Assembly (NCBI RefSeq): GCF_020360975.1
Contig: NW_025408668.1
Location: 7,998,001-8,062,000, forward strand
DNA: 64,000 nucleotides
Reading direction: 5' to 3'
Origin: Hirsutella rhossiliensis
Taxonomy: Eukaryota; Ascomycota; Sordariomycetes; Hypocreales; Ophiocordycipitaceae
Positions 35,398 to 46,456 of the stretch are shown piece after piece. A program made the translations under genes and the position numbers. The notes beneath the pieces were generated by a model. The model was not told where the DNA came from. It saw only the letters and a program-made list of their open reading frames with translations, and searched no databases. Numbering within the stretch: position 1 is the stretch's first letter; each line of letters opens with the position of its first letter.

Positions 35398-35873
35398 TAT
35401 CGCGAAGCGTGGCCTGATTTCGTAGTTCTCGGAGATATCCCTTAGTACGAGGGACCTAGGAAGCTAAAAAACAGGTTTTAGGGAAGGAGCTAAAAGGAGG
35501 TATAGAGAGGAGGGTAGGGGTATAAGGGGAAGTAGAAGTAGCGATAGCTTCCTATAAAGGTAGCGAGAGATAAGACGGATATACCGGTAACGGCTAGAAA
35601 GGAGGAGAAAAACCAGTAAAAAGCTCGGTAGTTAAAGGGATATTAGTAGCTTCTTTAAGTAGGATCTTCTTTATTAATTAAGATACTAGATAGGTATAAA
35701 GAGGGGCGTTAGATAGAGGAAAGAAGGATAATTAAGGCAATATAATAATTACTCCCCTGCTATAATTACTGCTCCTATAAGAATTAAATCTCTCTGCCCT
35801 ACCTATCCGACCCCTTACTTTTAATTTCACCTTCGTATATTTTTATATACTTCTTATATCTCTCTTCGCGAGA
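35398..35873 (+). repeat. Copia-1a 5' LTR (476 bp)
   Basis: Starts TATCGCGAAGCGTGG (TG mutated to TA) and ends CGCGAGA. TATAAAG at 35695-35701 is a promoter candidate. Ten bases shorter than the 3' LTR. Confidence 0.85.
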
Positions 35874-35887
35874 GTTATAAGCCCGGG
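35874..35887 (+). other. Copia-1a primer-binding site (initiator tRNA-Met half)
   Basis: GTTATAAGCCCGGG abuts the LTR. Its complement CCCGGGCTTATAAC equals, with one C-to-T in a CA context, the 5' anticodon stem and loop of fungal initiator tRNA-Met (GGGCTCATAAC). Drosophila copia is known to use a cleaved half of this tRNA; the same is inferred here. Confidence 0.6.
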
Positions 35888-36014
35888 AGGAATAGAATTC
35901 CTATACCTTCCGGCTGCTATAAAAGGCACCTTTCTTATATCCCTCGTAGCTTCCTTTTACCCCTCTTACTAAAAAAGCCGATTTTAACCGACTTTTCTAC
36001 CTTTCCCTATAACG

Positions 36015-39000
36015 ATAACGAAAACCGACTCCTCTACCGTCCCTACGGTCTATAGGACGATTCTTATAGAGCCCTAAGATTAAGATAAGTAGGTAAAGGA
36101 GCTACGGGCTCGTATAGATAGAACTATCTATAATTTAGTCTTCTTTAATAAGTAGGACCCTCTCGAGCCCCCTCTTTATCCTAGAGCAATGGAATTTATA
36201 GAGGGAGCTTCCCTCTTCTCCGAGCTAACCTCCGTATAATAGAGAGCTTTTTCTGCTACCTTAGGTAACTACGAGAGTCACCGTAAGGAATACCTTTACG
36301 AGATAAAGCTACTAACTACTATATATACGGCGATAACGGAATCCGTTAGTGCCGTAAAGCTAATTACTCTTTAAGAGGAAGAGACTCCTAGGTAGTAGCT
36401 TTTAAAGCTCGAGACCTTAATAGCTCCCTCGAGGGGCTATATAACTAACCGTATTAGGAAGACCTATATAGTATATCTAGGAGCCTTTTCTGCTAGGAAT
36501 CTACTAGCTTCTTCGTAGCTAGCTAAGTAGGAAGAAATCCTCGAGGAAGCTAACTAATACTTCCTTATAGAAGCTCTTTCCGGCTAGTAGCTATAAGATA
36601 TATCTCTACTAATAAAGCCTATTAGTAACGGTTACTCGACTATCTTTTAAGAGGCTAGCCGGGAACGAGATAAAGAGGCTACTAGAGTATAATAGCAAGC
36701 AGTCTTATTCCTTCGTAGCTAGCACTCGACCTAGACGGCTCGACTAGCTGCCCCTATAGCTGCTGCAGCCCCTGCTGCTACGGCTCCCGCTGCTACTGCT
36801 ACGGCTGTTGCCCCTCCGGCTCTACCTCCCTCGAGAGCCTTAATACCGTCTTTAACGGCTGCCCCGGTCCCGGCCCCGGCTTTATATCTTGCTCCGGGCC
36901 CGGCCCCGGCCCCGTTAGTTAGACCGGCCCGACTAGTCCCTTAATAGACCTTTTAGTCCGTTAGTCGAAAAATCAGGGAACTAGTCGAAATCGAACCTCT
37001 TCGTTAAAATTAGCAATAAGGGGTAAAAAGGGGAGGTTTTTAAGTAGACCTTCTAGATCGGGACGAGGATTCCTTAAAGAAACGAAAGACTAGGCGAAAC
37101 GGCTGCTTAGCCTATAAATCCCTAGGCTATCGATTATTATAATGCTAGTAGGTCTTCGAGGAAAACCGACCTAAAGGATTTAACCCTTTAAAGAGGCTAT
37201 AAGAAACGATATAATAGTCTCTTAAGGAGGACCCCTCGCTATAGAAAAAGATAAACGAGATTTAGGTTGCTAGGAAATAGTAATTAACGCCGCTACTATA
37301 AATTCGAGGAAAAATCGTTAGTATAGTAAATCCGGCCTTTATCTTCCCTATAGATTAATAAGGCTAAGACTAACTATTAAAGCCCTCCGATTATCCCCTA
37401 CGAAAATTAGCTATCCTTAACTCTAGTACTTCCCTCGATATTTATAATATACTCTTATAATTCCGGTCCTTTAAGAAGGTATAAAAGGAATATCTTATTG
37501 CTAGGGAATTAACTATATAGATAGAGGGATATAGAAGGGTGAATTTTACGATAAAATTACCTAATAGGTATATATAAATTCTTCGATAAAAAAGGGTAGC
37601 TTTTTACCCTCGATTTTTAACGAGCTTAATTTCCTTCTATCTTCTTTAAGAGGAAGGAATCTTTTAAGATACGACGTCTAAGCCTATAAGGCTAGTCTAA
37701 AAGAATTAGACTATTAGGCTTATCGAGGAGAAATTCGGTTAATTTATTCTCGAATTCCGACCTATCCTTAAGAAGGAATCTCTCGAGAAGTTAGCTTTCC
37801 CTACTAAGAGGAATAGGTCTACTATAAAGGACCCTCTACCGGCAGCCTAAGGAGACGGTATTCTTTAGCACGTACGACTTAGTTACCTAGGCCCCCTAGC
37901 TTTATATAAGCTAGGCTAATAATAGGGCGTATAAATAAGGGGCTTAAAGACCGTCGAATACGAATACTACGGCTAAGGGAAGACTAAGAGACGAATTTCT
38001 AGACAGACCCTAATACGGATAGACTAGCCGTATAAGGAAATTTAGGTCGACTAGACCGACGTCTCTAAGGATTAGGAAAGCTTTATTAGGGTAATATTCT
38101 TTATAGACGCTTTTTTAGGGATAGTTTTCCCCTATTTCTTATAGACCTACCTAAGTAAGTATAACTAGTCTGCCCTTTAGGACTTCGTTAACTAGATAAA
38201 ATCCTACTTTAGCTACGAGGTAAAAAAGATATAGTCTAACGGAGAGCTATTTACGAAGGATATCTTAAATTAGCTTCGAAAAAGGGGTATTTTACCCCTC
38301 CTATTAGCACCGAATACCTAGGCCTAGAACGGAGGGGTAGAAAGATTAGGGGGTGCTATAATAGAAAGGGCCCGTACGATAAGACTTACTATAAAGCTTC
38401 TATACGACCTTTAGAGGGAAGTCGTTAAGACCGCTTATTACCTTTAGAACCGGACCCTAAGGGACCCTAGGGGACTAAGGGACCCTAGGGGACTAAGGGA
38501 CTATAGGGACCTAGAGACCCTTTTTAAGACCTAAGGAATAGACTAGAAATCCCCCCTCGAGCTCTTTATAAAGAAGAGGGCCTCGCTAGCCTACCTTTAT
38601 GCCTACGGCTATAAGGTATACGCTATAACTACCGATATATAGCTAAAAAGGAAGAAGAAAAGAAAGCTTAATCTTAGAGCCTTTATTAGTTACCTCGTTA
38701 GTTATAATTCTACGAATATCTTCTAGATCTAGATTCCTTTTTTATAGAAGGTTATTTCGACTAGGGATATAATTTTCGACGAATCTAGCTTCTTCGATAG
38801 AAAGAGGGATTAATAACCCCTCTTACTCTCTTAACGTTAGCTAATTTAGAAGATTTAAATCCCCCCTTCCTAATAGTCTTAAGAAGAGGTCCTAGACGAA
38901 GAAACGGAAGAAGAAACCGACGTCGAAGTAGTCGAGGATAACGCCGACTTTAAAGAAGAAGAAGAGGAAGCTACTAGATTAAATAATCTAGACGAAGAAG

Positions 39001-41230
39001 GAGACTATAGGAAAGCGGTAGAGCTAGAATACGCCTACCTCCCTATACCTCCTTTAACGGAATAAGAAGAAGATCTAGAAGTAGCTTTCTTTATTAGTCT
39101 TCCCGTCTTAACCCCTAAGGGGGTAGGAAAGGCACCTCTTTTAAAGGATTACCCGACTGCCTTTTTATCCTTACTTTAAGAAGCAAAGGAAGGTATAGGG
39201 CCCGATACGGATATTAAAGAAGACTAACCTCTCCCCTATTTCGATCGTTTTTCCGACTTCTACCTAACGCTAATAAAAGATAGTTCCTACGGAGCGTTTA
39301 TAATAGGCCGGCTCTTTAAGCTATAGCTATTAGCAAGGAAGGTATATAAAAGAGACCTCCCGGACCTACTAGTAAACTAGAAGTAGCTAGAAAAACACCC
39401 CTTTAGAGACTAGTTTTTCTAGGCCTAGAAAGACTACCTAGCCTTATATAAAGAGATAGGGTCTTTCGAAGAGGTCCTTAAGGAAAAGGTAAGAGGAAAA
39501 TAGGTCCTTAGCTATAAGTAGGTCTTTATCTATAAGACTAATAAATATAGCTTCCTTTAAAAGTATAAAGCCCGGCTAGTTATCTATAGGAATTAATAGG
39601 AAAAAGGGGATCTTCCTACTAAGGCAACTACCTTAGTAGGGATGTCTTTTTAGACCCTTATAGCTATAGTAGTAGAATTCGACCTCGAGCTCGAATAGAT
39701 AGATATAGTTAACGCCTTTATTAACTATCTACTCGAGGAAGAAGAAGAAGTTATCTATATATACCTTCTACTAGGCTTCTAATAGCTAGGAAAGGTTCTA
39801 CGGCTTAGGAAAGCTCTATACGGACTATAAAGATTACCCCTTCTTTAGTAATAGCATTTAATAGGTTCCCTTAAAGCCCTAGGCTTTAAGAAAGTCCCTT
39901 AGGAACCGTGTATAATATAGAAGGGTAAAATCACGGTCTTCTTCTACGTCGACGATATTATCTAGGCCTACTTAAAAAAGGAAGAAGTAACTACTAGGGA
40001 GGCTATAAAAGGCCTATAATAAAGGTATAAGATAACTAGGCTAGGGGAGCTAAAGTAGTTCCTAGGGATACGAATCCTTTAGAATAGGTCTTAACGGACT
40101 ATCTAGCTTACCTAGGACGCCTATATTAATAAGGTCGCTTATAAATTCCTCCTTAATTCCCTCGATAAGAAGCTTCCCTCTACGCCTATATTAGACGAAG
40201 AGCTTTTACCTAATCCGTCCTTTTAAGCTAGGGAGTAAGAGAAATACTAATATTAATAGAAGGTAGGCTCCCTGCTTTTTTTAGCTATTTCTACTAAACC
40301 GGATATCTCTTTTACGGTCTCCTAGCTAGCTAGGCATAACTAGAATCCTAGCCCTAGGCATTAAGAAGTAGTAGATAGAGCTATCCTTTATCTCTATTTA
40401 ACGAGATTATATAGTTTGCGCTTAAGAGGGTAGGGAAGGAAATAAGCTGCCGAAATCTTCCTTTATTTAAGCGATTCGTCCTTTACGGACAATTTCTTAG
40501 ATAGAAAGAGCTTATAAGGGTATATTATATACCTTTTTAGAGGAACTATTGCTTAGAGAGCTTCGAAATAAGCTACCGTTATAACTTCGAGTATAGAGGT
40601 AGAGCTACTAGCTCTTTTAAAAGCGTTAAAAGAAGCGATTTTCCTTAGCTAGCTATTAATATCTCTATAACTATAAATTCCGACCCTATTAGCTATAGAA
40701 TATAATAATACGTAAACTATATAAATTCTTACGGAAAATAGTAAGTTATTAACCTAGCTATAGTATATCGATATCTACTAGTATTAGTTACGCTAAGAGG
40801 TCTAAAGGGGACTTATTTCCGTCCGTTAGGTTCTAACGGTATTAATAAAAGCTAATAGTCTTACGAAGCCCCTACTAAAGTAGAAGCTAGTTATCTTTTT
40901 ATAGTAAATTAGGCTAGAAGACGTTCGAGAGAAGCTGTCCTTAGAGGCCCGCCTTAAAAGTCTATAAGAGGAGCTAATAGCACGTATAAGAAGGTAACGT
41001 CTATAGCTAAAGAAAAGGAAGAGGCTTTTCCCTTTAAAGGGCCCCCTATTTTAATTAGGTTTTTTACCCTTTCTTATAGGACTTTCCCCTCTTTAGGCCC
41101 CTTTTTCCTTAAGTAGGTCTAAAAGAGCCTAGGGACCTAAAAGGGCCCTTACTTTCCTCGAGTAAAGGGAGAAGTATAGAGCTAAGAACCTCCTCTATAC
41201 GCTTACTAGCCCGAAGCCGTATTAGCTATG
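36015..41230 (+). pseudogene. Copia-1a gag-pol polyprotein, RIP-inactivated
   Basis: Gag starts near 36.02 kb (TKTDSSTVPTVYRTILIEP) with conserved ESVSAVKLITL and LLKLETLIAPSRGYITNR (36.33-36.45 kb) and a Pro/Ala-rich spacer at 36.73-36.92 kb. The GAG-pre-integrase and integrase lie at about 37.85-38.45 kb; ESFIRVIFFIDAFLGIVFPY holds a catalytic Asp. An in-frame 18-bp repeat follows at 38.46-38.50 kb. RT is about 39.45-40.1 kb with KARLVIYRN, DLELEQIDIVNAF-like block, RKALYGL and FYVDDII (YVDD at 39944-39955, intact). The Copia RNase H end (EVELLALLKALKEAIFLS) is near 40.6 kb. Stops throughout are mostly TAG in place of Trp/Gln. Confidence 0.85.
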
Positions 41231-41251
41231 CCCTTACTATAAGGGCAGGCT

Positions 41252-41266
41252 ATAGCTAAGGGGGTA
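41252..41266 (+). other. Copia-1a polypurine tract
   Basis: The CTAAGGGGGTA sequence ends directly at the 3' LTR start (41267). The same motif, TAAGGGGGTA, precedes every 73-bp LTR of the miniature element at 55.7-56.6 kb (minus strand). Confidence 0.7.
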
Positions 41267-41752
41267 TATCGCGAAGCGTGGCTTAATTTCGTAGTTCTCT
41301 GAGATATCCCTTAGCACGAGAGACTAAGGAAGCTAAAAATACCTAGTATAGAAGAAGGAAGAAGGAGCTAAAAAGAGGTATAGAAAGGAGGGTAGGGGTA
41401 TAAGGGGAAGTAGAAGTAGCGATAGCTTCCTATAGAGGTAGCGAAAGATAAGACGTATATGCCGGTAACGGCTAGAAAAGAGGGGAAAAACCGGTAAAAA
41501 GCTCGGTAGTCGAAAGGATATTAGTAGCTTCTTTAAGTAGGATCTTCTTTATTAATTAAGATGCTAGATAGGTATAAAGAGGGGCGTTAGATAGAGGAAA
41601 GAAGGATAATTAAGGCATTATAATAATTACTCCCTTGCCTTAATTGCTGCTCCTATAAGAATTAAATCCCTCTGCTCTACCTATCTGACCCCTTACTTTT
41701 AATTTCACCTTCGTGCATTTTATATATACTTCTTATATCTCTCTTCGCGAGA
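41267..41752 (+). repeat. Copia-1a 3' LTR (486 bp)
   Basis: Begins TATCGCGAAGCGTGG and ends CTTCGCGAGA. Aligns with the 5' LTR and with 620-1105. Confidence 0.85.
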
Positions 41753-42115
41753 ATTATAGTCCTAAGGGACCTTTTTTTATTTTTAAGGCTATAGATAATA
41801 TAATTAATACTTTAGCTACTATATTTAAAGCTAAAAGGCTATAGGCTATTAATTTTACTTATTAAGGCTATAGCTAACCTTATTATAGAGTAGTTAGATT
41901 ATATAGTTAACTTAACTATAGTTTTCTAGCCCTATAATAAAGCGACGGACTTCTTATAATTATTTAGGCGTTTTAAGGGTATTATAAATAGCTAAGGTAC
42001 TAGAATTCTTTCTTTTTAATAGCGTTAATAGTATTAATAGCTATAATAAGATAAACTAGCTTAGTAAGGGCTTTACTATATTAACTAGCTATAGTCTTAA
42101 CTTATATTACCTACT
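41753..42115 (-). mobile_element. Fot1/pogo-like transposon fragment (transposase C-terminus)
   Basis: Aligns from its first base with 51869-52225 inside the complete Fot1-like element (common start ATTA..GTCCTAAGGGACC). Read on the minus strand it is the C-terminal tail of the transposase. Copia-1a abuts it exactly at 41752; the other part of the transposon is not on the left side of Copia-1a. Confidence 0.8.
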
Positions 42116-42535
42116 TATTATAAGATAAGTAAAGGGTTATACTATAAGTGCTTTTTATTATATTATAATAATAAGCTATATATAATTTAACTATATACCG
42201 CGTTTATTACTATTAAATATATATTTATATATATAGCTTACCTTACCTTTTTCTTTATAAGCAGTCCCTTATAATATTAATCTTATACCTTAGCGCGCGG
42301 CTAAGAGGTAAATAACTTATTAGTATGCCTTTATTACTCTTTCTTTTTAACTATACTATTATTATTAATACTAATAGTAATAGCTATAACTATAACTATA
42401 AGTCTCTTAGCGCTTAGCTATATACTACTACTTATATATAAGCTAACTTATATACTTATTAGTTATTTAAATGATTTAATATATCTTCCCTTACTTTATT
42501 TTACTTCTTTACTAAGATCGATAACTTTATTAACT
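42116..42535. other. AT-rich stretch, nothing recognisable
   Basis: Dense stops in all frames and no match to other parts of the window seen. Confidence 0.5.
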
Positions 42536-42792
42536 TATAAGAGAATATATATTATAGTACGATTAATTAGGTAGTAGAGATAGCTAAAAGTACTACGCTA
42601 TATATATTATATTCTCCTTATTATAAGACTAAAGCTTATAAGAAAGGGGATTTCTCCTTTTCTATTAAAATAGTAAGTAGTCTATAATATATAAGCGGGG
42701 TAGGTATAATTCCCTACTAATACCCTACTAATATATTAGTACTATATACCTAAGTACTTTATTAGCTTATACCTCTTAGTAGCGCTCTTATA
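42536..42792. repeat. Solo LTR, family E, copy 1 (257 bp)
   Basis: Matches 63006-63262 over its full 257 bp. It has inverted termini TATAAGAG...CTCTTATA (RIP form of TGTAAGAG...CTCTTACA). The flanks (taact and attat) are not identical, so no duplication is claimed for this copy. The interior element is not in the window. Confidence 0.6.
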
Positions 42793-43030
42793 ATTATCTC
42801 CCCTCTTATATAGATGTCTTAGCTATATCTTTAATATATATTACTTTCGCTATACTATATATATTTAGTTAGGAAAAGAAGTAATTTTAGTTATATATCG
42901 CGTATATACGCTTATATAAGTATATATTAGTCTATACTTTATAATATTAATAGTTATTATATTAGTAGTTACCGCTAAGTAACCGTTATAGTATTACTTA
43001 TATATTAGCCGCGTAACTATAATATAAAGA

Positions 43031-43071
43031 GTATATATATATATATCTCCTACTCTTTTTTTCTTTTTTTT
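43031..43071 (+). promoter_or_regulatory. TATA-repeat and poly-pyrimidine tract upstream of a decayed ORF
   Basis: GTATATATATATATAT followed by a C/T-rich run with T tracts, about 100 bp before the frame at 43150. Same arrangement as 16113-16200. The surrounding 42793-43150 has no other recognisable content. Confidence 0.35.
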
Positions 43072-43149
43072 AGCTCTTCCGCTTATAATTATTATAGAGT
43101 TTTACGCCTTTTTTTATTAATCCCTTATACCTTTTTATATTACTTTTTA

Positions 43150-44375
43150 TTAATAATTTATTAACGATAATACCTTTTACGCTAAAAAGATAAAGAACTA
43201 TAACGCCGATTTCCTATACTATATATAAGAGTAAGTAGTAGTAGGTTTACCCTTAAAGTATAAGCGATTAACCTAAAAGTCTTATAACGACGCTAGTTCT
43301 CTTTTAGTAAAGAAAGCTAAGAAAGGTATAAGGGAATCTTAGTCCTAGGAGACTTTTAGTCTAAGACCTAATATTAGCGAGGGTTATACCCTTATTACCT
43401 AGCTAAATACCTTAACTTTAACTATTAATAAGCTTACCTTTATAAGCTAAGAAACTTATAAGTCTATTACCTTTACTAGCGATATTAATACTAGCGAGGA
43501 AATTATACTTAAGCGCTCTTAGGTTAGTACTAATAACTTAGCTACTTTATCTTAATAGGACGGCTCTAGTTAATAAGAGATTATCGCTTAGGCCGCTTTT
43601 TAAAATAAGTAAGCTAATATTAATAATAAGGCCTAGCTAAATAAGGGCTAAGACTATCTTAATACTTAGCTAAATAAGGGCTAAGATAATAATAATAGTA
43701 ATAATAGAAATAGCTGCGATTTAACTCTTCTTATTAATAAACCTAAAAATAGTAGCGCTAGAAATAAAGGTACTTAAGTAGAGATATAAGGTAGTCGCGC
43801 TCTTATAAAAAAGCGTACTTAATCTAAGGCTAAAGCTTACTTAGTTAAGGCTTAAGGGGTTATCCCTTATAAGCTTTAGTATATATATTATTTTAGGACG
43901 GTCGTTAAGGAGTATAGTATAACTAAGCTTAAGCTTATTAAGGTGCTCTTAATTAACTATATTTTCTTAGGGGTTTCCTTAACGCGCTATAAGTAATACT
44001 ATAAACGCACTATAACCTATAATTAAGTAAGTTTCCCTTTAACTTTAAATATTATAATTAATAAGCTAATCTTTCTTAAGGCTATTACTCTTATATTTAG
44101 TAACTAAGCTAATATAGTCGCTATTATTAAGTACTTATATAAGCTTAATAAGCTAAAGACTAGTAATAAGGATACTAAGGATAATAGCTTAGATATAAGT
44201 ATACTTATTTTTAAGGAAGCTAATTAGCGCTATTTTACTATTATAGTATAGTATTTAGCTAAGGCTTTTAATACTACTAAGATAGCTTATTATAAGTCCT
44301 TTAAGATTATAAGTATATAGAAGTTTATTATTATAAGTTTTATCTAACCTTTTTATTAGCGACCGCTTAATAATA
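43150..44375 (+). pseudogene. Decayed ORF of unknown identity (Gln/Asn-rich, about 400 codons)
   Basis: One plus-strand frame, without frameshift as far as I can follow it, reads: KIKNYNADFLYYIQEQVVVG, LPLKYKRLTQKSYNDASSLL, VKKAKKGI, then INTSEEIILKRS, a Gln/Asn-rich part with two copies of QLNKGQD (43.64-43.69 kb), NRNSCDLTLLINKPKN, RALIKKRT, YIYYFRTVVKEYSITKLKL, INYIFLGVSLTRYK and IVAIIKYLYKLNKLKTSNKD. All stops are TAA/TAG of RIP type. A single low-complexity middle flanked by two ordered parts suggests a DNA-binding or recombinase-like protein, but I recognise no catalytic motif and assign no function. It lies between a solo LTR and the 3' end of Gypsy-C. Confidence 0.45.
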
Positions 44376-44759
44376 TACTAGGTTAAGTATACTAACTACT
44401 ATATACTAATTAATAAGCGCCGCGAGCTTATTATTCGTCTTAACCTTATACCTTTATTTAATATCGCTTATATAAGCCTAGAGTACTAAGCTTAGGAATC
44501 TTAGTTAAAACTCTACTTTATTAATAGTAATATAGGCTATACTTTATAGTAATACGCTTTATTATTTACTAAGGCTAAAGTAAGTACTATACTAATAAAG
44601 ATAAGTCTTAATATAAAAGATAAAGAAAGAGTAAAGGATAAGGTAGTTCTAGTATTTTTAAAGGTATTTAGTATAGTAAAAGGGGCGCTTTAGTTAGTTT
44701 ATATTATATTAGTAAAGAAGAGGGGTAGTTAAATATAATAGATAGGTCTTATCTTTTTT
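44376..44759. other. AT-rich stretch, nothing recognisable
   Basis: May hold the 3' end or LTR of Gypsy-C (minus strand), but no second copy of an LTR is available to define it. Confidence 0.4.
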
Positions 44760-45729
44760 TTATATAGTTATAACTATCCTTCTCTCCTTTATTATTAAGG
44801 TTTTAATAGAGTTATAGTTTAGTTTTATTTTCCTTAATAATATTTAATAGGTAGTATAAATAGTTTTCCCTTATTTTCTTATTTTACTATTTTATATATA
44901 GTTATAAGATATTTATATATACTAATATATTAATAAGCCGGTAGCGATTTAATAGGGATTTATTACTAATTTAATAGCGTTTCTTTATATTAATAGGTTT
45001 CCTTACCTTACTTAGTTTTATACCTTTTTTTCTTAGTTAAGTAAGTAATATATTCTTTAATAAGGTCTTAGCTATTTACTATATCTTTAGTATTAACCTA
45101 TTAGTTATACTTAGCTAGCTACCCTTTTTATTTAATAAGGAAAAAGGTATCGCCCTTAGATCTCTTTTAGTCTTTAATCTCTTAGACTTCTTATTTACCT
45201 TTATTATCCTCTAAGTTTAGTATTAGTAAGGTTTCGCTATCTTTATAAGTGCTTTTTTACTCCTTTTATAGCTCTAAGAGACTAATATAGAAAACGTTAT
45301 AAAGGTATAAGTACTTCTTAAGGAGTATAAGATAATATACTTACTTTTTAATAGCTTATAAGAACTAAAACGGTCTAATATACTTAGGTAAGAGTTTTCT
45401 TTTTTTATCTTTAAGGTATAAGTTCTTTATTAATAGTACTATAAGGTCTCTTACTTTTAATATAAGCGGTTAGTACCTTAAATTATAATATTTTGCTTAT
45501 AATTTAATAGCCTTTCCTTAGTATTCCTTAAGGTTTTTTTATAGCTCTTATAGCTTAGTAACTCTTACTCTTACTTTAGGTACCCCCTTTTAAATAATAT
45601 CGTCCTTAGTATTAATATAAAAGTTTAGTTAGTAACCTATTAACGCTTTATTAAGTAATAACCTAGTTATTATATTCTTTATATTATTATATATAAATTA
45701 AGTAATATATAAGAGTAACGCTTAGTTAG
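44760..45729 (-). pseudogene. Gypsy-C pol, C-terminal end with chromodomain
   Basis: Minus-strand frame continuing from 54535-55739 across the Gypsy-A3 insertion. It contains ALIGYQLNFYINTKDD, then KKRKLLPKYIRPF (GPF motif region), YYLILLKKYLYLYNVFYISL (NVFHVSLLEPY of the family) and a chromodomain around 45.08-45.2 kb (EVQEIKDQKRSKGDTFFLIK). Upstream of 45725 the bases GTTAG are the target duplication of Gypsy-A3. It would terminate the integrase polypeptide and bind histone marks. Confidence 0.75.
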
Positions 45730-45915
45730 TATTATAGAGTAAGTAAAGGTATAGGTATAGGTACCGTCTATAAGATAATATTAATAAGCTATATAGAGCT
45801 CTCTTATACGCGGCTAGCCTATATATATATATATAGGATCCGGCCCTCTATATATAACTATATAGCTTAGGCTATAGCCTAAGCCTATAACCTATAATAG
45901 TTAAAGACTCTTATA
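45730..45915 (-). repeat. Gypsy-A3 3' LTR
   Basis: 186 bp, reverse complement of the other Gypsy-A LTRs; bordered at 45916 by the reversed polypurine tract TAATGCCCTCCCTTA. Confidence 0.95.
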
Positions 45916-46456
45916 TAATGCCCTCCCTTAAGTATAGCGCGGCGTTACCGAATTAATAGCTTCTATACTATTAGGCCTATACCGCTAGCTCTACCCTACC
46001 CTTTCCTATTAATTATATAGGCCCTACTAGCCTTATTATCCCTATACTTATTAGCCTAGGTAGCTAGAACTAGGCTCTATACTTATCGGCTAGCTAGCCG
46101 TTTAAATAAGGGCGCGACCTATTATATACGCCCTTAAGTAGCCGGCGGCCGGCCTAGACCTATATAAGCCTTAGGTTGCCAATCTCCTCGGCCTTAAGTA
46201 GCCTCCTTTACCTAGGGGTATATAAGGCGGTATCCCCCCCTTCTTCTATCCTTTCCTTCTCCTCTTTCTTTAACTATAGTAGTAGTAGTAATAAGTAAGT
46301 TCTACTCTACCTAAGGCATTAGTTTATTCTTAGCTATATAGGCCGCTTTATTAACGTATACTTATAGTAATAGTTATAGTAGTAATAATAGCCCTAATAA
46401 TAATAACTTTAATTAATAAGTTCTCTACCTTATAAAGTAGGAGGCCGTAATCTATA

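Larger units (their letters stand above)
35398..41752 (+). mobile_element. Copia-1 copy a: complete Ty1/Copia retrotransposon
   Basis: 5' LTR 35398-35873, primer-binding site, gag, protease/integrase, RT (YVDD intact), RNase H, polypurine tract, 3' LTR 41267-41752. Other copies are at 1-1105 and 56631-62514. The flanks do not match: 35393-35397 is ACTTA and 41753-41757 is ATTAT. The left neighbour is Gypsy-D gag/pol and the right neighbour is a Fot1-like fragment, so the element marks a recombination or deletion point. Confidence 0.9.

Noticed and set aside
35393..41757. Target-site duplication for Copia-1a
   Set aside because: ACTTA and ATTAT cannot be reconciled by C-to-T or G-to-A changes alone; reported as mismatched flanks.
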